DNA from: Paragorgia papillata
Taxonomy: Eukaryota; Cnidaria; Anthozoa; Scleralcyonacea; Coralliidae
Assembly (NCBI GenBank): GCA_035771165.1
Contig: JAWNZC010000353.1
Coordinates: 932,501 to 996,500, forward strand
Direction: 5' to 3'
DNA: 64,000 nt
Within the stretch, counting starts at the first letter, position 1. Every line of letters begins with the position of its first letter. This document shows, piece after piece, positions 29,362 to 39,745 of this stretch. The translations under genes and the position numbers were made by a program. The notes under the pieces were generated by a model that searched no databases, was not told where the DNA came from, and saw nothing but the letters and a program-made list of their open reading frames with translations.

Positions 29362-32300
29362 GTGAGTAACAATGGACAATGGAAGAAAAACGATTCTATT
29401 CCAGATTACTACCTGTTGGTTGATGATGGTGATTTTAGTGATAGTGGTGGTAATGTTAGTGCTTGTAGTGGTGATGGTGATAATGATGGTAGTGATGATG
29501 ATAGTGATTGTGGTGATAGTGGTGATGGTGATAGTGATGGTGGTTGTTAGTGTTCGTAGTTGTGATGGTGACACGGATGGTGGTGAATTGTGGTGGTGGT
29601 GGTGATGGTGGTGATTATGGTGATAGTTGTGATGGTGGTGATGATGGTGATAGTTGTGATGGTAGTGGTAGTTGTGGTGGTGGTGATAGTTGTGGTTGTG
29701 GTGATGGTCTGATGGTGATGATAGTTGTGGTGGTGATGATAGTTGTGGTGGTGGTGGTGGTGATGGTGATGATAGTGATGTTGATAGTAGTGGTGATGGA
29801 ATTGCTGGTGGTGGTGTGGCTATCCTTACTAATTAATATCATTACTATATTAAATAGTACAAGTTATCAAGCTTCACTGAATCTCGATCAACATCCTGGC
29901 AAGTTGAGCCATACATATAGGTCAGTATTGTGCCTCATCATTTGACCACGAATTACACACCACCCTCAGTTTATTTGCGTTTAAAATGGAGTATATTTCA
30001 AACAGTGTTTGCTTGTGCAGTTAACCTGAAACCCAAACACAACTTTAATAGAGCATTAACAGCTGCATCGCTTCTGCAGGTTGGGTGCCTGGGTCATCCA
30101 TGTGCTTCCACTTCCACAGCCAACCCCCAGATAGAATACCGCTCTCATGACTGGCAAATCCCCTCAACCCAGCCATGAGCCCCCACACCAGACTCCAGGC
30201 ACCCGTCACACTGACTAGGTCAGTCGAAGGTATAGAGTCAAAGAAGAAAGAAAAAATGATTTATTTTTTTTGGGAGGGAGGGGGGAAGATACACGCAAAC
30301 AACTTTCACGCTTCGACGAACCGTACTTTCCGCCACGCTACGTTGAACAATACTCACCGCGTCCAACTGACGACCACTTGCGCCTGCCTGACCCGCCAGA
30401 GCCCGCTGATCCGTTTTACTGACCGCTCTTAGTTGTTAACTAACTTAAATTCCATTTAGCTACGTAAAAATTTCAGTTATTTTTTTGATATCCGGTAAAC
30501 AAATGTAGAAGATCCTCTTTTGTGATTTCGTTTTTTGATTTAGGCCAAATTGTTGATGGACCGCGCAATGGCCCTGCTCCTGGCCCATGGAATGTCATGG
30601 TTCAACCATCAAAAACGTTTTCTGAGGGCGATACTCGAGTTGAAGTGCCACATACAGCATCCGTCAAGGTATATAGTATGTTTATTGTCTAGCTTAATAT
30701 ATACTAACACACTAGCTTCCTTCCCTTCGTTCCTTCTTTGCTTGCTTGCTTGCTTCCTTCCTTCCTGCCTTCTTACATTCCTTCTTTACTTACCTACCTA
30801 CCTACCTACCTACCTACATTCCTTCCTTCTTGCCTGCCTTCTTTACGTCTGTCCCTCCCTCCCTCCTTTCCTTCCGTCCTTTCGTTCCTTCCTTCCTTCC
30901 TTACTTCCTTCCTTCCTTTCTTCATCCTTCCTTCCCCTTCCTTCCTTCCTTCCCCCATCCTTCCCCCCTTCCTTCCTTCCTTCCTTCCATTCTTCCTTCC
31001 TTCCTTCTTTACGTTTGTTCTTCCCTCCCTCCATTCCTCCCTCCCTCCTTTCCTTCCTTCCTACCTTCCTTCTTTCCTTCCTTCCTTCATTCCTTCCTTC
31101 CTTCCCCTTCCTTCCTTCCTTCCTTGCTCCCTCTCTTCCTCCCTTCCTTCCTTCCTTCCTTCCTTCATTCCTTCCTCGTTCCTTCCTTCCTTCCTTCCTC
31201 CCTTCCTTACTCCCTTCCTCCCTCCCTTCCTTCCTTTCATCCTTCCTCCCTTCCTCCCTTCCTTCCTTCCTTCCTTCCTTTCTTCCTCCTTCCTTCCCCT
31301 TCTTTCGTTCCTTCCTACCTTCCTTCCTTCTTTCCCTCCTCCCACTCTCCTTTCAAAATGCAACTAACCTATTTTTCATTCTCAAGCAATGCCATACATG
31401 TTACGCAGGAGGGTTCCATCAGTGTAAAAAATGTATGGGGAGAGGATTTGTAAGTGACAACTTTAGTAGACATTCGCCAAGCTCAAATACATGTAATCAG
31501 AAAACGTCCGAGACAGGGATTGAACCTGTAACGTTCTAATGACCAGTGAGACACTCTAACCATTAAGCTACAAGAACTCAGATGGCGAGTGAAGGTTACA
31601 TATGTGTACAACCTGTAACCTTCGGATGACTAGTCAGTGAGACACTCTAACCATTAAGCTACAAGGACTCAGATGGTGAGTGAAGGTTACATATGTGTAC
31701 AACCTGTAACCTTCTAATGACCAGTGAGACACTCTAACCATTAAGCTATAAGAACTCAGATGGTAAGTGAAGGTTACATATGTGTCCAACCTGTAACCTT
31801 CTGATGACCGGTGAGACACTCTAAGCATTGAGCTACAAGAACTGAGATGGTGAGTGAAGGTTACATATGTGTACAACCTGTAACCTTCTGATGACCAGTT
31901 AAACCCTCTAACCATTAAGCTACTGAGAGTAACAAACATACCAAATGTACTCCATGTATATGTAAAACTCATCATATCATTTGTGGTTTTTTTTCAAATG
32001 TACCCCATGCCAAGGTTGTGGTTATAATAAAAATGAGTTTAATGAAGACAACCAATGTGAATCTTGTCGTGGTGCTGGTGAAGGAAGGTCAGAGCTGTGG
32101 GGAAAAATTGTGACAGTTTTACGTTAATGGTGATGGTGGTGGTGATGGTGGTAGTGATAATGGTGGTGGTGATGATAATGGTGGTGATGATGGTGACAAT
32201 GGTGGTGGTGATGATGGTGATGTTGGTGGTAATGGTGATGATGGATTTGGAGGTGATGTTGATGATGGTAGTAGTGGTGATAATTGTGGTAGTGGTGATG

Positions 32301-35300
32301 ATGATGGTGGTGGTCATGATGGTGGTGATGATGGTGATAATGATGATGGTGATGATGATGGTGGTGGTGGTAATGATGGTGGTAATGGTAATGGTGGTGA
32401 TAATGACGATGGTTGTGATGGTTGTTTTTAATGTTGCAATTTTTAAATTGAAACTGCATGTATTTATTTTATTATGTGATTATAAGTAATCAAAGTTAAC
32501 AGGGAGAATACCTGCTGACCAGCGGTATACTTCTATTGCATGCTCAAATTGGGGTGGGGTGCTATGTCATATGATTTGCGCTCTTCACTTGCTTTGTTTG
32601 CCAATTATTTTTCTCGTTTTAATCAGATGTCCACCATGCAATGGTGAAGGCGGAGTCAAGTGCACTACATGCCAAGGTCATACCAAACTGAAGACCTTTA
32701 TACAACTGACTGTTACATGGTAAGCACTGAGACATTATGGCATCATCATCAACATCATGTCATCGTCATCGTCGTGACATCGCCATCACCATCATCATGA
32801 TGACATCATCACCATGACATTATCACCATGATCATCACCACCATCATCACCACCACCATCATCATTATCCCCACCATCACCATTATCATCATCATCATCA
32901 TCACCACCACCACCACCACCACCATAACCACCCTCACCCTTATCATTATTATCACCATTGTAACTGTCGTGATCATCATCACAATATGGTTTTGGTATTT
33001 TTTTAGGAAGAATCATGTGAAAGACCATGTTGTTGAAAGAACTCAGGGTGGTCCAAAAGACAAGGTCACTGGTGCATCAGGCATTGATATTTTTAAACAA
33101 GAATTACCTCGAGTAAGTTAATTTTCTTAGTGGAGTGTCATATCAAACCTTGGTTAGAACAGAAGCACATGTGAAATTATATATATATATATATATATTT
33201 CTAAAACTCATTAATAATTCATGAGGAAAACACAAAGAAAATCCATGTTTAATGAGTGTCTGTATACGTGATACAGATTCCTCTTGATTTACATAAGTTT
33301 TAGCTTTGATTTTCTCGACTTAGACAACGTTTTTTTAGAAAAATTACTACGCCAATGAACTAACCAAATCGGATCGTTTTAGAAGTCATTTACAGAATTC
33401 GTGTCCGTTCTGTATAGGGATACAGGCACTCGGCTTCGCCTCGTGTCTGTATACCCCGATACAGAACGGCCACTCATTCTGTAAATAGTACATATATATA
33501 TATATATATATATATTCAAACAAATATTCAAAAGTTCAATCTACAGACATGGTGTTTCGCTGTGCTACAGCTCATCAGTGTAGCTTGGAACAATCTGAAT
33601 GACTTTCATCAATTACTTATACACATGCGATCGTCGGTGACAAACGCATGTGGGACAGCATCGGTGAAGTACATTCAGATAGCGTGAAGTGCGCATGGGC
33701 CCAGAGTGCTCAAACTTCCACAAGGGTAGTGAGCGTTGCATTATCGCTAAAGGTACCCACGGCAACTTCACATATATATATATATATATATATACTGATG
33801 ATGACAATAACGATCACAGTAACAAGTCAACGATGTCAGGATGTCATATTGTCACAATGATCACGGCATGGTGATGATGTCACAAGGATAATGTCACGAG
33901 GATGATGTCACAATGATGATGTCACAAGGATGATGTCACGAGGATAATATCACGGTAATGATGTCACGATGATGATGTCACGATGTCACGATGATGTCAC
34001 AAGGATGATGTCACGACGATGATGTCACGATGATGTCATGATGATGTCATGATAATATCACAATGATCTCACAATTATGTCATGATGGTCATGTGATGAT
34101 GTCACAAAGGATGATGTAATATTGTCGTAGTCTAATCTGCACTAATTTTCTTTAAGGTCTGGCCCATAACAACTTTCTTTGACAAAGACATCAATATGGC
34201 CTCCCAGGCCATTGTAACTGAACATGGCAATGCTTAACAAAAGGAAAGAATTATAGATGCAGGTACTGAGAGAACCAACCAACCAACCAACCAACCAACT
34301 AACTAACTGACCAACCAACCAACTGACCATCCAACTAACCAACTACTAACTGACCAACCAACTAACTGAGCAGCCAACCAACCGACCAACCAACCAACTG
34401 ACCAACCAACCGACCGACCGACCAACCAACCAACTGACCAACCAACCAACCAACTGACCAACTGACCAACCAACCAACCAACCAACCAACCGACCGACAG
34501 ACCAACCAAATGACCAACCAACCAGGACCCAGACAACGAAAACTCGTCTGCCCGTGCCCGCCCGCCCGGCGCCCGCCGCCAAACTCATAACTCTATAAAA
34601 TCAAGCTAGCTAAGAGTGGTATTCAAGTTTTTTGATAGATTCTTCAACTTTCTTAAGGTATACTGTATTGATACATTTAATATTTTGACACAACTAGAAC
34701 AAGCCACAAGGAGTACGAACACAATGTTATTATTCATATGGACATGGCAGACCACATTATTGTACTTAGATTTATAGTTCAAACAAGAAGGAAACGAGCG
34801 CGGTTATGAGAATGGTTAGCAAAGTCATTAATTATATTAGTTATGTTATTTTTCATAATTACATTTATAATTTGACGCTCAATGTTCAAAATGGCAATAT
34901 CAAGAAGCCTCTGCTGTCCCATTGAAGCCCGGAGGTACGACTTGATTCTTCGAAGGGCGAAAAAAGATCGCTCAGCAATGCAAGACGTGGCAGAAATTGC
35001 ACCAAAAGTGTTGGCCTGGTCAGAAAAACACGGGAGGATTTTCATTATGCCATCTTCGTGAAACCAATGAAGTAGCTTTGGTGTTGAAGAGAGTGCGTCG
35101 TTGCTGAACTTGCTCTCGCCCTGTTCTATCAAACTTGCCAAAATCTTCCGTTCAGACAACAGTCGACCCTTTTCGCTTTACTTTATTTAACCAAATTCTT
35201 CTCTCCCGAATCACATTCACAATCAATACACAAAGGACACATTCACAACTGATTATCTACCCAACAGTGAACAGTCCCATTTACTAACATTTAATTGGCT

Positions 35301-36928
35301 AATGGCTAATCCCTTAATCAACAATTGAACAATACTATTATACTATATGTGATGCATGTTATGATGTTCACACTCTGTCATTACCAGCATTAAACTAATC
35401 AACTATTATTAAATATCCCCGTTATTTCCGACACCGGCTGCCCTTGCGTTGCGTGTTTTGTCACCTTTTGTCTCTGAAGGCATGCCGCCTGAGGTCTGTT
35501 TCATACCTCGAAGTTCCGTCAAATTTAATCCGTCGCATTTAATGCGACCAATTTTATTCGACGGAAATGCGACGTCCGAAGTCTGAACTGATTTTATTTG
35601 ATGTGTGATGTGTCGAATTTAATTCGACGCAGTCACGCAGTCGAAATTGTGCGACAAACTCTGTCGTATAATTCGACGGAAATACAGTCGAATGAAAGAC
35701 ATTAATTTGTATAATTGGCATAATTGCTCTTTTTATTCCACAACGAAAAGAAAGTCTGATCGACCGAAGGTTTTCCGTTAATGTAAACTTCAAATCGGAT
35801 TATCGAATTTAGGAACATCATTTGATACTTGGCAACGAACTTCCGATCCGCGCGGCTCGAATGAAAATGTGTGATTGCGTGCGCGTTTGTAAATAACAAG
35901 ACGTTTTCAAACGTATACACTATTTGACGAAATAACCGAGTAAACATATTAACTTTTTTTCGTTGTTTTTTATTCTTCTTTCTTTTTCTCATTCTTCTTC
36001 CCAAAATGACCCGACTGAACTGACCAAAAATGCACCGAGTGGGTGTGGACCCCCCGGACCCCCCTTCCCTTACGCCCGTGCCAACCAACCAACCAACCAA
36101 CCAACCAAGTAACGACATCCAACAAATCAACCAACTAACCAACCAAGCAATTGACCAACTCACTCACCAACCAACCAACTGACAAACCAAGCAACTGACC
36201 AACCCACTCACCAACCAACCATCTATCCAACCAACCAACCAACCAACCAACCAATAATCCAAACAACAATCCAACCAACCAACCATCCAAGGAACGACTG
36301 ACCGACCAACCGACGGACTGACCGATCAATCAACCAACCATCCAACCATCCAACCATCCAACCATCCAACCATCCAACCATCCAACCATCCATCCAACCA
36401 ACCAACCATCCAACCATCCAATCAACCAACCATCCAACCATCCAACCATCCAACCAACCAACCAACCAACCAACCAACCAACCAACCAACCAACCAACCA
36501 ACCAACCAACCAACCAACCAACCAATCATCCAACGGCATCCAACCATCCAACCAACCAACCAACCATCCAACCAACCATCCATCCATCCAACCATCCATC
36601 CAACCATCCAACCAACCAACCAACCAACCAACTAACCAAACCCGGAAAACTTCAAAGCGGTTAACAATCAAGCTACGATTCATGATTCATGCGACTACGA
36701 TTCAAGCCACGATTCACCAACCAACCAACCAACCAACCAGAAATCCCTTGTCTAATTTACAAATCATTTCTTTCCTAAGCGTCAAATTCTACGAGCTGTG
36801 CCGTGGCTGAAGTTTCTTATGGCTGGAAGCAAGATAAATATCGATTTTGGGTTTACGGCGGTAGCCCCAGAAAGGTCTTTGCTCCAGATTACCCCCAGCA
36901 GTGTTGCTGGGGCTGCGCCATCTTGTAA
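29232..36928 (+). CDS. SSUH2: SSUH2 homologue, nine exons (possibly inactivated)
   Basis: Exon parts: 29232-29361, 29858-29920, 30544-30668, 31387-31449, 31999-32087, 32627-32719, 33007-33112, 34157-34262 and 36780-36928. Lengths and phases agree throughout. Order of signatures: [32 protein letters not shown], four CxxC(xGxG) units, [22 protein letters not shown], and the C-terminal [12 protein letters not shown] ending in TAA. This is the SSUH2 family (a metazoan protein with a DnaJ-like Cys-rich core, linked in humans to tooth development). Lesions: a 2-base insertion giving TAG at 29918, acceptor CAA in place of CAG before 31999, and TAA at 34235. N-terminal exons were not found. Confidence 0.85.
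29420..29820 (+). repeat. GAT/GGT-rich microsatellite, intronic
   Basis: GATGGTGATAGT-type degenerate repeats lie in the intron between exons a and b. It is the uninterrupted counterpart of 15820-17420, where a hAT element has inserted. Confidence 0.9.
29858..29920 (+). pseudogene. SSUH2: SSUH2 exon 'b', 2-base insertion and in-frame stop
   Basis: Same coding as 17457-17517 ([18 protein letters not shown]) up to the last codons. Here CCATACACAG|GT is replaced by CCATACATATAG|GT. The change adds two bases, creates an in-frame TAG and breaks the phase with exon c. Use of this exon would truncate the protein. Confidence 0.8.
29921..30543. other. SSUH2 intron with copy-specific insertion
   Basis: Compared with the intron at 17518-17738, this one holds about 410 extra bases at about 30055-30460. 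That insertion has GC-richer, CACC-rich sequence (CCACGCTACGTTGAAC, CGACCACTTGCGCCTG), probably an insertion. ORFs there (30175-30432) show no domain. Confidence 0.5.
30544..30668 (+). CDS. SSUH2: SSUH2 exon 'c'
   Basis: 125 bases encode [19 protein letters not shown] and [16 protein letters not shown] between acceptor TGATTTAG and donor AAG|GTATAT. The Gly split codon is completed by the last base of exon b only in the form seen at 17517. In this copy exon b has two extra bases. Confidence 0.88.
30719..31345 (+). repeat. Expanded CCTT microsatellite (~630 bp)
   Basis: A nearly pure pyrimidine strand of CCTT/CCCT units in the intron between exons c and d. It is about five times longer than the homologous tract at 17930-18060. 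Strand asymmetry this long could form triplex (H-DNA) structures. Confidence 0.95.
31387..31449 (+). CDS. SSUH2: SSUH2 exon 'd', first CxxC unit
   Basis: 63 bases encode [14 protein letters not shown], then KCMGRGF, with donor TTT|GTAAGT. The usual Gly after the second Cys is Ala here, while the duplicate at 18096 retains Gly. Phase 0 on both sides. Confidence 0.88.
31505..31925 (-). repeat. Tandem ~87-bp tRNA-derived SINE units, second array
   Basis: Five units carry the reverse complement of TAGCTTAATGGTTAGAGTG (A box). The leftmost keeps a B-box-like GGTTCAATCCC. Homologous to 18228-18685, with the same period but diverged units. Confidence 0.75.
31999..32087 (+). CDS. SSUH2: SSUH2 exon 'e', acceptor site lost
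   Basis: The frame [20 protein letters not shown] followed by ESCRGAGEG supplies the next CxxC pair and joins exon f in phase (Arg codon split). The T-rich tract ends TTTTTTTTCAAA|TGT, so the AG expected at the acceptor is absent. The nearest upstream AGs lead into an in-frame TAA. Either the site has mutated or this base call is wrong. Without it, splicing would skip to exon f. Confidence 0.75.
32128..32425 (+). repeat. GGTGAT microsatellite, intron e-f
   Basis: TGGTGATGATGG-type repeats lie on the + strand. They are complementary in sense to the ATCACC tract beyond exon f (32738-32985). Met/Val-rich and His-rich ORFs are artefacts. Confidence 0.95.
32627..32719 (+). CDS. SSUH2: SSUH2 exon 'f'
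   Basis: Acceptor TTTTAATCAG and donor ACATG|GTAAGC bound 93 bases encoding [17 protein letters not shown] and KTFIQLTVT. This is the last CxxC units and the strongly conserved hydrophobic strand leading to the Trp-Lys pair split over the next junction. Confidence 0.9.
32738..32990 (+). repeat. ATCACC microsatellite, intron f-g
   Basis: CATCATCACCACC repeats are the reverse complement in character of the tract upstream of exon f. Intron length is only 287 bases. Confidence 0.95.
33007..33112 (+). CDS. SSUH2: SSUH2 exon 'g'
   Basis: Acceptor TTTTTTTAG and donor CGA|GTAAGT bound 106 bases encoding [29 protein letters not shown]. It aligns with the family region after the WKN motif and before the (V/I)xPI motif. 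Confidence 0.88.
33180..33520. repeat. MITE-like hairpin with TA runs, intron g-h
   Basis: TA dinucleotide runs at about 33179-33200 and 33490-33512 flank a segment. Inside it, CCGTTCTGTATAGGGATACAG and its inverse surround CTCGGCTTCGCCTCG. A related sequence, including GACTTAGACAA next to TTTTCTCG and the same CTCGGCTTCGCCTCG core, occurs inverted at 41700-41960. Confidence 0.55.
33840..34112 (+). repeat. TGATGTCAC minisatellite, intron g-h
   Basis: About twenty TGATGTCAC or close variants are spaced 12-18 bases apart. Each is one base from the CRE palindrome TGACGTCA. Period varies. It sits just upstream of the last two exons. Confidence 0.8.
34157..34262 (+). pseudogene. SSUH2: SSUH2 exon 'h' with premature TAA
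   Basis: Acceptor TTCTTTAAG and donor GCAG|GTACTG bound 106 bases. The frame reads [26 protein letters not shown], then TAA (34235-34237), then QKERIIDA in the same frame. Homology resumes after the stop and the exon phase fits exon i, so the stop appears to be a point lesion (or error) inside a genuine exon. Confidence 0.82.
34272..34540 (+). repeat. CCAA/GACC tetranucleotide microsatellite
   Basis: CCAACCAACTGACC-type repeats. Part of a larger microsatellite interrupted by the 34540-36080 insertion and resuming at 36079. Confidence 0.95.
34540..36078. mobile_element. Insertion in the CCAA microsatellite, with hAT remnant
   Basis: About 1.5 kb of non-repeat sequence splits the CCAA tract. 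GC-rich edges (CTGCCCGTGCCCGCCCGCCC on the left, CTTACGCCCGTGCC on the right) are followed inward by a hAT fragment (34779-35159) and by a region of dispersed TTCGACGG/CCGTCGAA-type words (35515-35700) in both orientations. Clear TIRs are not resolved because both ends are repetitive. Confidence 0.5.
34779..35159 (-). pseudogene. hAT transposase C-terminal fragment (dimerisation domain)
   Basis: A 126-codon frame contains [36 protein letters not shown]. This is the canonical hAT_C block (ERSFS.LRRIK..LR..M...RL). The N-terminal zinc finger and most of the catalytic domain are missing, so it is a truncated relic. Confidence 0.85.
36079..36740 (+). repeat. CCAA/CCAT microsatellite
   Basis: Long CCAACCAT and CCAACCAA runs in the intron between SSUH2 exons h and i. 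Trp/Leu/Val/Gly repeat ORFs on the minus strand are artefacts. A short unique island (36640-36715) with GATTCATG/ACGATTCA repeats interrupts it. Confidence 0.95.
36780..36928 (+). CDS. SSUH2: SSUH2 terminal exon
   Basis: Acceptor TTTCCTAAG followed by 149 bases (2 + 49 codons including TAA). It encodes [20 protein letters not shown] and [17 protein letters not shown]. The C-terminal YP..CC.GC.I motif is diagnostic of SSUH2. Phase with exon h is correct. The first dozen residues resemble the family better in another frame (RQILRAVP), which could mean a compensating indel, but this is not certain. Confidence 0.88.
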
Positions 36929-37117
36929 ACCTGGGAAATAACTGTATTGATTTACCTTGGGGACAATTATACTGCAGTATTTCAAACAACGAGCTTTTTC
37001 ATAGACAATAAATCCAGCACGTTACTCATTATCATTCAGACGAATAAATAAAGAATATCGATGCAATCTTTGTAAGCACATCGTCAAAACAAAGAATTGA
37101 AGATTGTTATTGTCTTA

Positions 37118-38188
37118 GCGGGTGTTTATATGGAGGCGAGCCAGGCCGGGTACATGCGTAAGAATCTCACAAGTTGTTACAGCATTATTGCCTGAACAAT
37201 GCTGTAACAACGTTGTTATCATGTGTGAACAACCTTGATGAATTAACAGTATTGTTCATCATTGTTTCATCATGTTACAGCTTCATGAAACAACAGCAGT
37301 TGTCCACGCATGTTGAAACAACTGAAGGACGTGTTGATACACCAGTCATGTTCACAATTATTGTAACATTGTTGTTCAGCCTTGTTACTTCATCATGCTG
37401 TTACAACATGTTGTATCATGTGCGAACAACGTTGTTGGCTAGAAAAATGTGCTGTTAGAACAACTTGTTCATGACTGTTGATTTATCCGTGAACAAGTTG
37501 TTCGAACTATAAGTGAACAACTTGTTTACGGGGTGCAGCACATTGTTTGTGCGTTTTTTACGCGTGTACCCGCGGGCTAGCCCGCTTTGCCGAGATCGTG
37601 CTTGTGCTATTATTTCTTGTTAATTTTCGTCTTGTGTTTATCTGAGAGCTGAGCCAGCCCGCCGAGATCTCGCTTACCCGGGCTGTTTTTCCCCATGTAA
37701 ACACGATTGACCGGGCTAGCTCGCCTACTCGGGCTGCCACTAAAAGCTTCGTACACTCGACAAAATTTGTTTTTATCAGCTTTTTTCGACGTATTAACAA
37801 TTCACAAGTTCCGCTTGTTCATATTTAAAACAATGAGACTTCGTATCTTACCAGAACTGATAAATTACGCAATTAGCACAGAATAAAGAATATCGATGCA
37901 ATCTTTTGTAAGCCCATCGTTAATAAAAAGATTAGCTAACCCACGAAAGCGTCTTCACGAAGACTAATTAATTTATTAAATCTCGCTATGATCACGAAAC
38001 ACACGAACAACGTTTTGATGTTCTATTTCAGTTCCTTTCAGCACTATTTATTCACACAGTCAAGCAAACGAACGCGTATCGAAGCGAGTTCAACAGTTTT
38101 TCAGCCTGATTTGCCGAGATGAAAACGATTACATGGACATTTTCATGCCGGTTAACCGGGCCAGCCCGCTTGCCATGTAATCGCCCCT
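37118..38188. mobile_element. Harbinger-like element (TSD TTA), ~1.07 kb
   Basis: The ends GCGGGTGTTTATATGGAGG and, inverted, AGGGGCGATTACATGGCAAG are flanked by TTA on both sides. Inside, CCGGGCTAGC and GGGCTGGCCCG words repeat. A block rich in AACAACGTTGTT-type palindromes lies at 37165-37530, and further CGAGCTAGCCCGG palindromes lie at 37570-37740. No transposase, so non-autonomous. Confidence 0.6.
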
Positions 38189-38732
38189 TTAAAGTGCATA
38201 CAGTATATCTTCTGAATACGTTCTACATAGAGCAAACAGTTGTTCAGTGAAATATATTTTTTTGATTGGAGCTATTCTTCAATGGTTTTTTTTGGCGATT
38301 CGCATTTCTAGTATGGTAATGAGACGACGTCTATGTAGGCATCTGGCTCTCTTTCTGTTTTTGGCAAGATAAACTACCTGAGAATGTTTGTGGAAAAACT
38401 CATACAATATGAACATGTTGTTCAAACACACCATTAATGGAAGAATGGGGTCATGTCACTCCTGCAAATAAATATTGTGTAGATAACGATGACTACTTTG
38501 GCGTCATCTCATTACCATTTTGAAAACAAAAATCTCTATTAAAGCAATAAAGGTTGCTCTAATCTAAAACATATTTCGTTGTTCAACTATTTGCCAAAGG
38601 TACAACGTATTTAGATGATAAAAAATTTGGGGTTACAACTCTTTCCTGTCCGAATCGGTCTTTGGTATTTTATTCTGGCTAACGCCAGACGATTTTATTC
38701 ACCTCTGGGGAAGCCCTCGGACAGGAATCAGT

Positions 38733-39413
38733 TAAGGTCTTCCTTAAGGTTTGCAACGTCATTTCGGTAAAACGTTCTCAATTCGTCAGAATTTATGCCC
38801 CAAAAATAAAACAGATATCGCAGAGGCTATTAACTTGTAGAATACAATGTTGTCTTTGATTTTGCGATAAACACAAACCAATAATAGTTGTATTTAAATT
38901 AAAGACAGGGCTTCACTCGGGGCGACTCAATGAAAAAACGTTTTATATTGTTCGAAATCTTTCTCCGCAGTTTAATTCCGAATTAAATTTCCAGCAACAT
39001 GTCAGCTGCGTTTTCTGATATGCTGATTTTATTGACGACCAAAGTTAAAAATGCTGTTTTTCAACCAACATTCAGACAAAATAAGTCAAAATCGAAACCA
39101 AGGAATGAATAAAAAAACCTTCACACCGTTTTCGGCTGGAAATTTATCTCGGAATCGAACTGCGAAAAAATGTTTTGAACAAAATGAAACGCTTTGTTCT
39201 TAAGTCGCCCCGAGTGAAGCCCTCTGGTTTTAATAATTGAAAAATTCACAACTATTATTGGTTTGTGTTTATCGCAAAATCAAATACAACATTGTATTCT
39301 ACAAATTAATAGCTTTTTAACGATATCTATTTTATTTTTGTGGCATAAATTGAGGAATTGAGAGTGCTTTACCGAAATGACCTTGCAAACCTTAATGAGG
39401 ACCTTAACACTTT
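38733..39413. mobile_element. Long palindromic element (~680 bp)
   Basis: Arms starting TTAAGGTCTTCCTTAAGG and, inverted, TTAAGGTCCTCATTAAGG are complementary over about 300 bases each. They include CGACTTAAG-type and GGGCTTCACTCGGGGCGAC blocks. A unique spacer lies near 39000-39110. TTAA at both ends could be part of the TIR or a TTAA target. Confidence 0.75.
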
Positions 39414-39650
39414 GAGGCCTGGACCTCTCCCTGTGCTGAATAAAATATCGTCTGGCGTTAGCCAGAATAAAATACTCTCGCGTTAGCTAGAATAAAAAAC
39501 TAAAGACTCGTCTTCAGGCTTCAAAGTGCTAAAGAGATAGGTTTTAACACTTTGAGGCCTGGAGCTCTCCCTGTGCTGAATAAAATGATCTGGCGTTGGC
39601 CAGAATAAAATACTAAATGCTCGTCTTCAGGCTTCAAAGGGTTAATCCGT
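39414..39650. repeat. Two tandem copies of the palindromic TTAGCCAG repeat
   Basis: Each copy runs from AACACTTTGAGGCCTGGA, through CTGGCGTTAGCCAGAATAAAA, to CTTCAGGCTTCAAAG. The edges are mutually complementary, so each about 115-base unit is itself a foldback. Confidence 0.7.
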
Positions 39651-39745
39651 TCCATATAATAAAGCAACAATGCATTTTTAATTAAGGCTAGATAGTGCAT
39701 TTTTATTCATACACTCACACAACGAGTACACTTATCAACATTAAT

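Noticed and set aside
30550..31539. 329-codon Pro/Ser/Leu/Phe ORF
   Set aside because: It reads SSUH2 exon c out of frame and then the CCTT microsatellite. The true exon frame differs and ends at a splice donor.
32097..32489. Poly-His and Met/Val-rich ORFs on opposite strands
   Set aside because: They arise from the GGTGAT microsatellite in an SSUH2 intron. No splice or start context supports them.
34142..36683. Many minus-strand ORFs of Trp-Leu-Val-Gly repeats
   Set aside because: They are translations of the CCAA/CCAT tetranucleotide microsatellite, open in all frames because the repeat lacks stops.
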